Assembly (NCBI GenBank): GCA_012839355.1
Contig: DUNK01000018.1
Coordinates: 1-32,694 of the forward strand
Direction of reading: 5' to 3'
Length of the DNA stretch: 32,694 nucleotides
Origin: Acholeplasma sp.
GTDB lineage: Bacteria > Bacillota_I > Bacilli_A > Acholeplasmatales > UBA5453
Shown in pieces: positions 1 to 8,613 of this stretch (its first letter is position 1; every line of letters starts with the position of its first letter). The notes below the pieces were generated by a model. That model did not search any database. It was not told where the DNA came from and worked only from the letters and a program-made list of their open reading frames with translations. Made by a program: the position numbers and the translations under genes.

Positions 1-119
1 AATACCCCCAAAATAAACTTAAAATAATTTTTCCTTAATTTTTGTTTATTCAACATATTAAGTATTTTTAATTATTTATCGTGTCTACTTTGGGAGTATC
101 ATATCAAACGGATGCCTCA
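1..119. other. Non-coding tail downstream of ntpD
   Basis: AT-rich stretch after the ntpD stop. I see no open frame with a ribosome binding site and no convincing hairpin followed by a T run on the minus strand, so where the V-ATPase transcript ends is not clear from the sequence. Confidence 0.5.
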
Positions 120-752
120 TTATTTGTTTTTCTTAATTGAGAGTTCTTTAGATTTCATCATTCTAACTGTATTAAATCTTTCATGATCATCTAACTTTAA
201 GACAATCATCTTAATGTTCGCTCTTAAGTTAGGAAGTCTAATGTGTTCAATTGCGTTAACTCTTCTTCTTGTGTTTTCAATCTCTTTTGTCATTAAATCA
301 ACACGCTTTTGAACTTCTGCTAACTTGATTAGTTTAGGAGCTAATTCTTTTAAGCTTAATACTGCTTCATCTAAAGATGCTGAAGTAAAACTAAAACTAA
401 AAGGTACATTTTTAATTCTAACTTCATCAACTTTTATTTCTGGAACTTGAACAGACATGACGTTTCTTGTTGAATAACTGAGGTCTAATTCACCCGAAGG
501 GATAATTAAACTATCATAGATGGCACTTTTACTTGTTCTTGCTGTTGCATCATTTAATTTTCTTGTTGCACTTACTAGCAATAAAGAAACCTCTTCATGC
601 AAAGTTTTCGCCTCACCGACAACTTCCATGAAAAGCCTAATAAGTTCATCTTGTTTGTCTTTCAACAAGCGGTATCCACGCTCTGTAATTTGCAGTTCGC
701 GTTTTAACCGTTGTAATTCCATCCTTGTTGGATTAACAACGTCTCTACTCAT
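120..752 (-). CDS. ntpD: V-type ATPase subunit D (central stalk)
   Basis: Subunit D of a bacterial V-type ATPase, the coiled-coil rotor shaft that turns inside the A3B3 head and couples ATP hydrolysis or synthesis to c-ring rotation. At 210 residues it equals the usual family length. The N-terminus (NPTRMELQRLKRELQ, residues 7-21) is the family signature, and the protein is helical and charged at both ends with a less charged middle, as expected of an antiparallel coiled coil. An AGGAGAG Shine-Dalgarno sits just before the ATG. It starts 8 bases after the ntpB stop and is the last gene of the operon. The identification is firm; ion specificity cannot be read from this subunit. Confidence 0.95.
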   Translation of the reverse strand: MSRDVVNPTRMELQRLKRELQITERGYRLLKDKQDELIRLFMEVVGEAKTLHEEVSLLLVSATRKLNDATARTSKSAIYDSLIIPSGELDLSYSTRNVMSVQVPEIKVDEVRIKNVPFSFSFTSASLDEAVLSLKELAPKLIKLAEVQKRVDLMTKEIENTRRRVNAIEHIRLPNLRANIKMIVLKLDDHERFNTVRMMKSKELSIKKNK

Positions 753-760
753 AAACTCTC

Positions 761-2128
761 CTAGTAATACTTCTTAATGTTTGCTTCACTAATTCTTCTT
801 AATTCACTAACTGGAAACATTCTTAAAAGTTTCCAACCAATATCTAATGTTTCTTCAATTGAACGGTCAGTATTAAAACCCTGATTTAAATACTCTTCTT
901 CAAATCTATCAGCAAACTTAGCATAAACTTTATCAAGTTCAGATAAAGCCGCTTCACCTAAAATAGTTGATAACTCTTTTGCTTCTTTCCCTCTTGCATA
1001 ATTTGCGAATAATTGGTTCATTGTATCAGAGTGATCTTCTCTTGTTTTACCTTCTCCAATACCTTTATCTTTAAGTCTTGATAAAGATGGTAAAATGTCA
1101 ATCGGTGGTGTAACACCTTGTAAGTTTAAACTTCTTGATAAAATGATTTGTCCTTCTGTAATATAACCTGTTAAGTCAGGAATTGGATGCGTAATATCGT
1201 CTTCTGGCATCGTTAAAATAGGGATTTGTGTAACTGATCCACGATTACCTTTAATACGTCCTGATCTTTCATACAATGATGCTAAGTCAGTATACATATA
1301 ACCTGGATAGCCACGTCTACCTGGAACTTCTTTTTTAGCCGCACTAATTTCTCTTAAAGCTTCAGCGTAGTTAGTAATATCAGTCATAATAACTAAAACA
1401 TGCATTCCCAACTCATACGCTAAATATTCTGCAGCTGTAATTGCCATTCTTGGTGTTGAAATTCTTTCAACTGCTGGGTCATTAGCTAAGTTTACAAACA
1501 TAACTGTACGATCTAATGCACCACTTTTACGGAAGTCTTCGATAAAATAATTAGCTTCTTCAAAAGTAATTCCAATTGCCGCAAACACCACCGCAAAGTT
1601 TTCATGATCCCCTAAAACTTTGGCCTGTCTTGTAATTTGGGCTGCGAGACGACTGTGTGGAAGTCCTGAACTTGAGAATATCGGTAACTTTTGTCCTCTT
1701 ACAAGTGTATTAAGTCCATCAATTGCACTAACACCTGTTTGAATAAACTCATTTGGATAGTCTCTTGCATAAGGATTGATTGGTGCTCCATTAACATTAA
1801 TGTACTTTTCAGGAATAAGTGGTGCCTTATCATCTTTAAGTCTACCTATTCCATCATATACTCGACCTAACATATCTGGACTAACACCTAATTCTAATCC
1901 TCTACCTAAAAAGACCGCCTTTGCATCATCAATTTTTAAACCTTGACTACCTTCAAAAAGCTGAACTAAACTAGCCTCATCACTTACTTCTAGAACTTTC
2001 CCAATTCTCGTTCTACCTTCTTTTGGTTGAATGTAAACTAACTCATCATAAGTGACATCTTTAGTATTTTTAATTAATACTAACGGCCCGACAACTTCTT
2101 TAATTGTTTTATATTCTCTAATTGCCAT
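761..2128 (-). CDS. ntpB: V-type ATPase subunit B
   Basis: Non-catalytic (regulatory) subunit B of the A3B3 head. The 455-residue length fits the family (about 460). The nucleotide-binding region has the degenerate B-subunit form ([15 protein letters not shown]) in place of a canonical Walker A, which separates it from subunit A. Conserved segments such as [20 protein letters not shown] and [11 protein letters not shown] are present. It begins 4 bases after the ntpA TGA stop and runs directly into ntpD, consistent with coupled translation of stoichiometric subunits. It contributes to three catalytic interfaces with subunit A but hydrolyses no ATP itself, as known for the family. Confidence 0.96.
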   Translation of the reverse strand: MAIREYKTIKEVVGPLVLIKNTKDVTYDELVYIQPKEGRTRIGKVLEVSDEASLVQLFEGSQGLKIDDAKAVFLGRGLELGVSPDMLGRVYDGIGRLKDDKAPLIPEKYINVNGAPINPYARDYPNEFIQTGVSAIDGLNTLVRGQKLPIFSSSGLPHSRLAAQITRQAKVLGDHENFAVVFAAIGITFEEANYFIEDFRKSGALDRTVMFVNLANDPAVERISTPRMAITAAEYLAYELGMHVLVIMTDITNYAEALREISAAKKEVPGRRGYPGYMYTDLASLYERSGRIKGNRGSVTQIPILTMPEDDITHPIPDLTGYITEGQIILSRSLNLQGVTPPIDILPSLSRLKDKGIGEGKTREDHSDTMNQLFANYARGKEAKELSTILGEAALSELDKVYAKFADRFEEEYLNQGFNTDRSIEETLDIGWKLLRMFPVSELRRISEANIKKYY

Positions 2129-2132
2129 ATAA

Positions 2133-3890
2133 TCACTCTCTTTCTAAGTTAGAAAACTCTTCTTTTAACTCGCTGTATAACTTATCTAAAGTCTTTTTAA
2201 ATTTATCTTCTGGAACATACTTTAATCTGCTAATTCTTTGTTTGACTTGCATATTTTCAACACTACTTAAAGCTGCTCCTGCATTGACTTTATTTGTTGC
2301 CAGTTTATGCCAGAATAAAATAATTTCTAACATCCCATATTGTTTATCAACTGATGTATATGTGTCTATCTCATCAAAAGCATTTTGGTGCAAGAAATCT
2401 TCTCTAATCATTTGTGTAGTTAATAGTTTCACTCTATCTGCTTTTGATAGTGTATCAATACCGACTAATCTAACAATTTCTTCTAACTCTTTTTCTTCAT
2501 TTAAAAGAGCCATTGTTTTATTAACTTGACCTGACCAACCATCTTTAATACTATCAAAAGAATCCATTATTACATCATCATATAATGTATAACTTCTCAA
2601 CCAGTCAATAGCCGGGAAGTGCCTTCTGTTAGCCAAATCTGATGATAAACCCCAGAACACTTTAACAATTCTTAAAGTAGCTTGTGTAACAGGCTCACTC
2701 ATATCTCCCCCTGGAGGTGAAACTGCCCCTATCGCACTGACTGCTCCATGGTTTTTATCACCAATAGTTTCAACAAGTCCTGCACGTTCATAGAACTCTG
2801 CTAATCTACTACCTAAATATGCCGGATAGCCTTCTTCACCTGGCATCTCTTCTAATCTTGAACTCATCTCTCTTAATGCTTCAGCCCATCTACTAGTTGA
2901 ATCTGCCATTATCGCAACTTTATAACCCATGTCACGGAAATATTCCGCAATTGTAATACCTGTATAAATGCTTGCTTCTCTTGCCGCAACAGGCATGTTT
3001 GAAGTATTGGCAATTAATACTGTTCGTTTCATTAAAGGTTCGCCAGTTTTAGGATCAACAAGTTTTGGGAACTCATTTAAAACGTCAGTCATTTCATTAC
3101 CACGTTCTCCGCAACCAACATAAACAATAATATCTGCATCTGCCCATTTCGCTAACTGATGTTGCACAACTGTTTTACCAGAACCAAATGGTCCAGGAAT
3201 AGCTGCAATACCGCCAATCGCAATCGGGAATAACGTATCAATAATTCTTTGACCTGTAATCATCGGTTCGGTTGGTGGCAGTTTTTTGCTGTATGGTCTA
3301 CCAACTCTAACAGGCCACTTTTGAACCATTGTATATCCTTTTTCAACATCTTTATTTTTTAGTTTATAAACTACATCTTCTATTGTATATTCGCCTTCTT
3401 TAGCAACAAATATCAGTTCGCCTTCAACATTTGGTGGAACCATGATTTTATGACGCACAACTGTTGTCTCATCAACATAACCAATCATCTGTCCAGCAGT
3501 TACTTTATCGCCTTTCTTTTTAACAGGAATAAAGGTCCATTTTTTCTTTAAATCTAATGGTTCTACTGTCACTCCACTAGCGATTAAATCTCCCGCTTTT
3601 TCATAAACTTTATCAAGTGGTCTTAATATCCCATCAAAAACCCCTTCAATTAACCCTGGCCCAAGTGTCGCACTCAAAGGTTGTTCCGTGAAAAAAACTG
3701 GTTCTCCTGGACCTACTCCAGCAGTCTCTTCGTAAACTTGAATAGAAGCGATATCGTCTCTTAACTCAATAACTTCTCCCATCAGTTTTTTATGGCCCAC
3801 ATATACAACGTCATAAACTTGTGCTGCTTCCATTCCAGAAGCTAAGACAAGCGGTCCAGATACTTTTGTTATTTTTCCATGTTTTTCCAT
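2133..3890 (-). CDS. ntpA: V-type ATPase catalytic subunit A
   Basis: Catalytic subunit of the V1/A1 head. Counting from the chosen start, the P-loop GPFGSGKT is at residues 233-240 and GERGNEM at 261-267. The long insertion before the P-loop (about residues 110-200, the non-homologous region specific to A subunits) is present. The length is 585 residues, normal for the family. The frame is open further upstream to 3968, but that extension would overlap the preceding gene; the ATG at 3890 begins the typical MxKxGKIxKVSGPLV N-terminus and is preceded by AGGTGGAG, so I use it. The stop is TGA, which helps show that UGA is not read as Trp here. Confidence 0.96.
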   Translation of the reverse strand: MEKHGKITKVSGPLVLASGMEAAQVYDVVYVGHKKLMGEVIELRDDIASIQVYEETAGVGPGEPVFFTEQPLSATLGPGLIEGVFDGILRPLDKVYEKAGDLIASGVTVEPLDLKKKWTFIPVKKKGDKVTAGQMIGYVDETTVVRHKIMVPPNVEGELIFVAKEGEYTIEDVVYKLKNKDVEKGYTMVQKWPVRVGRPYSKKLPPTEPMITGQRIIDTLFPIAIGGIAAIPGPFGSGKTVVQHQLAKWADADIIVYVGCGERGNEMTDVLNEFPKLVDPKTGEPLMKRTVLIANTSNMPVAAREASIYTGITIAEYFRDMGYKVAIMADSTSRWAEALREMSSRLEEMPGEEGYPAYLGSRLAEFYERAGLVETIGDKNHGAVSAIGAVSPPGGDMSEPVTQATLRIVKVFWGLSSDLANRRHFPAIDWLRSYTLYDDVIMDSFDSIKDGWSGQVNKTMALLNEEKELEEIVRLVGIDTLSKADRVKLLTTQMIREDFLHQNAFDEIDTYTSVDKQYGMLEIILFWHKLATNKVNAGAALSSVENMQVKQRISRLKYVPEDKFKKTLDKLYSELKEEFSNLERE

Positions 3891-3903
3891 CTCTCCACCT
3901 CTT

Positions 3904-4209
3904 TTATAATATTGCCATTCCAATCGCTCGCTCAACATCTTTCTTGAGCTTTTCAATACCGATATCACTTTCTTTACCCTCTAAAGGAATAAACAGTAAA
4001 ATCGGATAGGTTTGATATTTATATTTTTCTACTACATCATCTAAGAGCGGACTTAAAGATTCGCTAATAAAAATAATCTTCGCTGTTGGTGCTAGTTCTT
4101 CTATTTTATTTTTAAGTTCAACTTCATTATTTATAATAAAAGATTCAATACCAATCCCTTGAAACAATAAAACTGTTTGAGTTGAACCTATCGCAAATAT
4201 ATCTTTCAT
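3904..4209 (-). CDS. ntpG: V-type ATPase subunit F (NtpG)
   Basis: Small subunit (101 residues, usual 100-105) of the central stalk that binds subunit D. The N-terminal [19 protein letters not shown] pattern, with an alternating beta-alpha layout and a later KIIFISESL strand, is that of V/A-ATPase subunit F (NtpG in Enterococcus hirae). It lies in the canonical position between subunits C and A, with GGAG a few bases before its ATG and only one base after the ntpC stop. Modest sequence conservation is normal for this subunit, and the operon position gives much of the confidence. Confidence 0.88.
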   Translation of the reverse strand: MKDIFAIGSTQTVLLFQGIGIESFIINNEVELKNKIEELAPTAKIIFISESLSPLLDDVVEKYKYQTYPILLFIPLEGKESDIGIEKLKKDVERAIGMAIL

Positions 4210-4210
4210 C

Positions 4211-5140
4211 CTATCGCTCCAATATAAACAACTTATCTAGTGATGTATCACGATTGTAATAAATTATTTTAATATTTTTTAATTCCATCAACTTTTCATA
4301 AATATAAGTCATAATATAACCTAAGCCTTCAGTCTTAAAACTATAGTCAATTAAAACCTTATATAAATCGGCCTCTAAATTGCTTTCTAAACTTTCTAAA
4401 TCTTTATTTCTGCGGTACTCTTCTAATGATCTCTTTACTGAAAAATAACCTAAATTATTAGCTTTTCTTTCTAACCCTTCCAGCGTACTATCGTATAACT
4501 CTATAAACTCTTTTTTACTTAATGAATTTGTTTCAAAGATGGCGTCCTCTAAAAATTCTTTTCCAAGATTTAATTTCTTAACTCTTATCACTGTAAGTAA
4601 GTTAGTAACATCTAATTTAACAGTTAAGTATTCAGTTAAAGGGGATGAACCCTTCACAGTTTCTTTCATCCTTTCAATAAAGAGGCTATCAATGATATAA
4701 TTTATCTTTTGATAATTCGTTTCTTTAATCTTTCTAATTTCACCAAAGAGTTCTTCATGTTCTTTTAAATCCATATATTTTCCATACTTTAAAGTTTGAT
4801 AAATATCACTTGGATTTATATTTCCACAATCAAGGTAAAACGCTTCAGTTTGGATGTTTTCCTTAATTTCCTTATAGATTAATTTAGTGTTTAAAACATC
4901 ATATGGATAAAAGAAAATCTTAAACTCTTTTAAATCTCCTAAAGCGTCTTCTAAATCCTTTTTAAGTGCTTTAATTTCTTTAACATATAAATGCTCAATA
5001 GATTCATTAAAGCCAAACCCATAGTTTCTTAAAAGCTCAAAAAACTTCTCATCGCTTTTTGCGATCAAAGACTCTAATTGTTGTTTAGATAATAGTTTTG
5101 TTGATTTAGCTTTAAAATAACTATTTGCATAATATGACAA
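4211..5140 (-). CDS. ntpC: V-type ATPase subunit C (d-type)
   Basis: Subunit C/d, the funnel-shaped helical protein that sits on the c-ring and docks the central stalk to it. The 309 residues are slightly short for the family (about 330). The opening (YYANSYFKAKSTKLLSKQQLESLI) and the helical repeats containing VKLDVTNLLTVIRVKKLNLG fit the vATP-synt_AC39 family. The start is TTG (5140) with AAGGTGAT five bases before it; no ATG lies at a better distance. It follows ntpE by 14 bases and is followed one base later by ntpG. Confidence 0.9.
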   Translation of the reverse strand: MSYYANSYFKAKSTKLLSKQQLESLIAKSDEKFFELLRNYGFGFNESIEHLYVKEIKALKKDLEDALGDLKEFKIFFYPYDVLNTKLIYKEIKENIQTEAFYLDCGNINPSDIYQTLKYGKYMDLKEHEELFGEIRKIKETNYQKINYIIDSLFIERMKETVKGSSPLTEYLTVKLDVTNLLTVIRVKKLNLGKEFLEDAIFETNSLSKKEFIELYDSTLEGLERKANNLGYFSVKRSLEEYRRNKDLESLESNLEADLYKVLIDYSFKTEGLGYIMTYIYEKLMELKNIKIIYYNRDTSLDKLFILER

Positions 5141-5154
5141 ATTAAATCACCTTT

Positions 5155-5766
5155 TTATTCGTATAAAATCTTATGAATTTCTCTTTCGTAAGTTCTTCTA
5201 ATTCTTTCAATTTGTGGTTCTAATGAAAAGTTTAAATCATACACTTCCCCAACTAACATAAACCCATCAGTTATCGCTGCAGGTGTTTTATCTAGTTTAA
5301 GATTATAACCTTTGCCTAACTTTTTGTTTAATAGGTCTAATTCAACTAAATTAGCACTTTTAGGAGCAGATGAAAATAACTTTAAGTAACGATTATAATC
5401 TTCCTTCTTAACTCTTACCAGTTCATTACCGGAAATCTTTTGAGCCTTAATAAGTTTATAGGTATACTCAAATAATTCACTATCATTTAAGTTAAGAAGT
5501 TTTTCTTTAAACAAACTTAAAACACGCTCAATTTGAGTGTTTTTTTCTTCTAAGATAAGTTTTTTCTTCTCCTGCTCAAACTCTAATTTCTTACTAGAAA
5601 TCTTTTTATTAGCTTCCTTTTCAGCATTGTTTAATAAAGTTGACACTTTTTTGTCTACCTTTTCTTGTTCAGCTTTAAGTAATGCTTTTTTCTCTTCTTT
5701 TGCTTCTGCTAAGATAGTTTTGGCTTGTTCATTTGCTTGTTCATAAATTAATTTTTTTAAACCCAT
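5155..5766 (-). CDS. ntpE: V-type ATPase subunit E (peripheral stalk)
   Basis: Peripheral-stalk subunit E, which pairs with the small coiled-coil subunit encoded at the head of this operon to brace the head against the membrane stator. Residues 1 to about 100 are a highly charged continuous helix rich in Lys, Glu and Ala (coiled coil); the C-terminal half is a mixed domain ending in LEPQIERIRRTYEREIHKILYE, typical of E subunits. The length of 203 residues is normal. GAGGG precedes the ATG. Confidence 0.9.
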   Translation of the reverse strand: MGLKKLIYEQANEQAKTILAEAKEEKKALLKAEQEKVDKKVSTLLNNAEKEANKKISSKKLEFEQEKKKLILEEKNTQIERVLSLFKEKLLNLNDSELFEYTYKLIKAQKISGNELVRVKKEDYNRYLKLFSSAPKSANLVELDLLNKKLGKGYNLKLDKTPAAITDGFMLVGEVYDLNFSLEPQIERIRRTYEREIHKILYE

Positions 5767-5782
5767 TTCTTATCCCTCTTTT

Positions 5783-6253
5783 TTAAAATGAAAGCCAAAT
5801 TAATACTGTAACTAATAACGCTAATAATTGTGTAGTCTCAACCATCGCTGCTAAAATCATACCTCTAGTTGCTAAACTAGAATCTTTCCCTGTCATTGTA
5901 ATAGCTGATGCTGCAACTTGCCCTTGGTAAATACCAGAAACTAGTCCAACTAAAGCAACCGGAATTGATGCAAACAAGTATGCAAAGCCTTGATGTGCTG
6001 TTAAAGTTGCTAAATCACCACCAACGATACCTAACTTGGTTAAATATAAAGCTGCAACTAAGAAACCATAAATTGCTTGTGTACCAGGAAGCGCTTGAAT
6101 TACTAAAACTCTACCATATAAATCTGGTTTTTCAGGCAATACTCCTGATGCTGCATTACCAGCTTTTGCCATTCCTACTGCACTACCAATAGGTCCTAAT
6201 GATGCTGCAATTGCAACACCTACTAACGCCATAACCATTCCAAAATTCATCAT
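5783..6253 (-). CDS. ntpK: V-type ATPase membrane rotor subunit K (16-kDa proteolipid)
   Basis: The c-ring proteolipid that carries the transported ion. It has 156 residues with four hydrophobic helices (two fused hairpins), the same length as Enterococcus hirae NtpK. Aligned by eye to NtpK, the Na+ ligands are all present: Leu55, Thr58, Gln59 and Tyr62 in LPGTQAIYG, Gln110 in GIYQGQ, and the essential carboxylate Glu139 in MVET. From the established NtpK structure this set predicts Na+ coupling; that is inference here. The start overlaps the ntpI stop by four bases (ATGA), with GGAGG nine bases before it. Confidence 0.96.
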   Translation of the reverse strand: MMNFGMVMALVGVAIAASLGPIGSAVGMAKAGNAASGVLPEKPDLYGRVLVIQALPGTQAIYGFLVAALYLTKLGIVGGDLATLTAHQGFAYLFASIPVALVGLVSGIYQGQVAASAITMTGKDSSLATRGMILAAMVETTQLLALLVTVLIWLSF

Positions 6254-8196
6254 ACTTCATTTCCTCCAAAATCTTTATTATTTATTACTTCATTTAAATG
6301 ATTTAACTCTAACGATAATGGTCTAAAACTTCTTCCATCACCATCAAAGAATTGTCCATAGAATTCAACATATTGTAATCTTGAGTCATGAATATAAGTT
6401 GATAATAAACCCATCGCTATATTGAATATATGACCAACTACATATATAACTATTGATAACAATATTCCAAATATATTACCAGCCAACATTCCTGCAAGTG
6501 TATTAAATGTAAAAGCGATAACTGCTGTTGATAATGCTAGTGCTAATAATCTTGAATACGAAAGGATATTAGATAATTGGTTAACTAATCCATATAAACC
6601 GCCAAGTTTTCCTGTAATAGCTTTTAAAATTCCTTGATTGTTGCTGGTAAAAACTAACACTAAGAATACACCTAAAATAATTACGCTTACTCCTACCCAC
6701 ATACTTAAACTTGGTAGAACGAATGTTAAAACTACTAACCCTAATCCTGTTAATATTAACACAATTGCAATACCTTCACCAATTGCTCCCTGCCAATCTT
6801 TTAATTTAAACAAGCGAATCGCTTTTAAGATTAAGCCATGGTTTATTTGGAAAAACCCTAAGATAAGAGCGTATATTAACATAGTTAAGGCATCATTGAT
6901 AGGATTTAATAACACAAGTGTCCACTTTTGATTAAAGAGTGAACCGATTATCGCACCTAAATCAAAATCAAACCCAAAGAATGAACCATGAAGTATTCCA
7001 AAGAGAACTGTTGTAAAACCTCCATAGAATAACACCGTAAGTAGTTTTCTTGTTCCGCCTTTTGGCTTTAAATACTTAATCGCAAGTCCGCAAGCTAAAA
7101 TTAATAATAATCCATAACCAATATCACCCATCATAATCCCAAAGATTATCCAATACCAAATACTCATTGATGGGTTAGGGTCTAAGTCTGTACCACCTGG
7201 AGTCCCAAATTGTTCTGTTATCATTTCAAACGGTTCAACAAACTTATTGTTTTCTAGTGCCGTAGGAACAATCTCATCATCCGCTACTACTGCATCTTCT
7301 AACTCATATGCAATCTCGTTTTTTGTTAAAACTTCTTTTAATTCGTTTTCTCTTTTTGATTTAATCCAACCATTAATTTTAACAATATTTAATTCTTCTG
7401 AATGAACTTCATAAGGAGCTTGTTTTCTTACTTTATCACTTGCGATTTGATCAGCATAAATATATAAATCATTCAAGTTTTGTAAATAAGAACTAACCTC
7501 TTTTTGAGTTTCTTTTAACAACACTTCATATTGAATTTTTTCTATTTTGAAATTATCAATATATTCACTTATATTGCCATCATAAACTGGCATTTTCACT
7601 TCTTTAAAATCTAGTCTTTTTGCTTCTTGTAAGTATGTTTTTTCATCAGACTTTAATACGGCAAACGTTATAGCTACGCCTCTTTTATCTTCTCCAAAAA
7701 AACTATGAGCTATATCATTTCGAATAAATAATTCCTTTAATTCTTCAACTTTTTTCTCATGAATAAAACCATGATAAAAATCGATATATCTTGTCCTAGA
7801 CATATCTTCTAAATTTAATTCATTGTTGATAAAAGGCAGATAGTTTTCTATCTCTTTATCTAAATCTTTTATTTTTAATGCTTGTGTGTTTTCTCTTTTT
7901 TCTAATCCTTCAATCGTCTCTAAAAGTTTTAAGTAGTTTCCTGAACGATCATCAAACTCTTCGTACGATGCTTCTTTGTAGTTGAAAAACTTTCGTTTCT
8001 CACGAAATCCTTCTAAATACTTAATCGTTTGACCTATTCTAAAAATTAACTCTTCATCTTTACTGACATCTTCTGTTTTACTTGAGTTATCGTTACCTTC
8101 AATCATCATAAATTGATTCATTTGAAGTATCTTCATTAACTCTTCATATTGATTTTTTGTAACATAAAGATTGACCTTTTTAACAGCTACCTTCAT
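6250..8196 (-). CDS. ntpI: V-type ATPase membrane stator subunit I (a subunit)
   Basis: Stator subunit that forms the ion half-channels against the c-ring and anchors the peripheral stalks. The 648 residues fit the family (about 660). Residues 1 to about 340 are a soluble, coiled-coil-rich cytoplasmic domain; the rest has about seven to eight membrane segments. The conserved arginine region LSYSRLLALALSTAV and the later HDSRLQYVEFYGQFF motif near the C-terminus are both present; these carry the arginines needed for ion release in the family. The start overlaps the preceding gene by four bases and the stop overlaps ntpK by four bases, indicating coupled translation. Confidence 0.95.
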   Translation of the reverse strand: MKVAVKKVNLYVTKNQYEELMKILQMNQFMMIEGNDNSSKTEDVSKDEELIFRIGQTIKYLEGFREKRKFFNYKEASYEEFDDRSGNYLKLLETIEGLEKRENTQALKIKDLDKEIENYLPFINNELNLEDMSRTRYIDFYHGFIHEKKVEELKELFIRNDIAHSFFGEDKRGVAITFAVLKSDEKTYLQEAKRLDFKEVKMPVYDGNISEYIDNFKIEKIQYEVLLKETQKEVSSYLQNLNDLYIYADQIASDKVRKQAPYEVHSEELNIVKINGWIKSKRENELKEVLTKNEIAYELEDAVVADDEIVPTALENNKFVEPFEMITEQFGTPGGTDLDPNPSMSIWYWIIFGIMMGDIGYGLLLILACGLAIKYLKPKGGTRKLLTVLFYGGFTTVLFGILHGSFFGFDFDLGAIIGSLFNQKWTLVLLNPINDALTMLIYALILGFFQINHGLILKAIRLFKLKDWQGAIGEGIAIVLILTGLGLVVLTFVLPSLSMWVGVSVIILGVFLVLVFTSNNQGILKAITGKLGGLYGLVNQLSNILSYSRLLALALSTAVIAFTFNTLAGMLAGNIFGILLSIVIYVVGHIFNIAMGLLSTYIHDSRLQYVEFYGQFFDGDGRSFRPLSLELNHLNEVINNKDFGGNEV

Positions 8197-8498
8197 AAAA
8201 CAATTACCTCTAGTAATTTCTTAACTGTGTTATCAACCTTTTTATCGATATCTTTGCTTAAAGATTTTTTCAATTCCTTTAATTCTTTTTCAAAGTCTTC
8301 AGTCAATTTTTGTAGTTCTTTTTCGGTATTCTTATTTAATTCTTTAATCTTTGCTTCAACATCTTTAAGTTTTTCGCTTTCATATTCTTTAATAGAAAGT
8401 TCTACTTCTTCTTTAACTTTCTCTTTTTTCTTTAAAGCATTATTAACAATTTTAGATGCTTCCTTTTCAATTTCTAATAAAGTCTTTAATTCTTGCAA
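8193..8498 (-). CDS. ntpF: V-type ATPase small coiled-coil stalk subunit (subunit H/G type)
   Basis: First gene of the operon, about 101 residues, almost entirely Lys/Glu/Leu coiled coil with no globular domain. Its position and character match the small peripheral-stalk partner of subunit E (NtpF in Enterococcus hirae, AhaH in archaea). Start choice: the frame is open from a GTG at 8507, but that GTG lies inside the Shine-Dalgarno TGAGGTGG, so I take the TTG at 8498, five bases after it. The product cannot be recognised by sequence identity alone because coiled coils look alike; the context is decisive. Confidence 0.83.
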   Translation of the reverse strand: MQELKTLLEIEKEASKIVNNALKKKEKVKEEVELSIKEYESEKLKDVEAKIKELNKNTEKELQKLTEDFEKELKELKKSLSKDIDKKVDNTVKKLLEVIVL

Positions 8499-8534
8499 GA
8501 AAACCACCTCACATTTTATTTTAAAGCCTTAAAT

Positions 8535-8563
8535 ATATTAACATAATTTTCTCTTGTTTACAA
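8535..8563 (-). promoter_or_regulatory. Promoter of the V-ATPase operon
   Basis: On the minus strand, TTGTAA (8563-8558), a 17-base spacer and TAATAT (8540-8535), about 36 bases before the TTG start. The -10 context TTATGTTAATATA is identical to that of the rpmB promoter in this window. This is the only promoter-like match in the gap between the lipoprotein gene and the operon. Confidence 0.7.
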
Positions 8564-8567
8564 CAAG
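8553..8567. promoter_or_regulatory. Palindrome over the V-ATPase -35 box (possible operator)
   Basis: CTTGTT-TAC-AACAAG is a perfect inverted repeat with six-base arms and a three-base centre; the predicted -35 hexamer lies within it. A repressor bound here would block the promoter. No regulator gene lies nearby, so function is inferred from position only. Confidence 0.4.
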
Positions 8568-8613
8568 AAAGAGTATTTGACAAGTATTTACGAGTTCTTT
8601 ACATTTACGTATT

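Noticed and set aside
60-119. Terminator after ntpD
   Set aside because: GAGGCATC and GATACTCC can only pair with mismatches and no T run follows on the minus strand.
520-777. Opposite-strand open frames within ntp, pheT and polC genes
   Set aside because: They lie wholly inside well-identified genes on the other strand, lack ribosome binding sites and resemble no protein family.
3891-3968. Longer N-terminus for V-ATPase subunit A
   Set aside because: The extension overlaps the preceding subunit gene, has no ribosome binding site and is absent from the family; the ATG at 3890 has AGGTGGAG before it.
8568-8613. AAATACTTG/AAATACTC near-direct repeat upstream of the V-ATPase promoter
   Set aside because: Too short and imperfect to distinguish from chance in AT-rich DNA.
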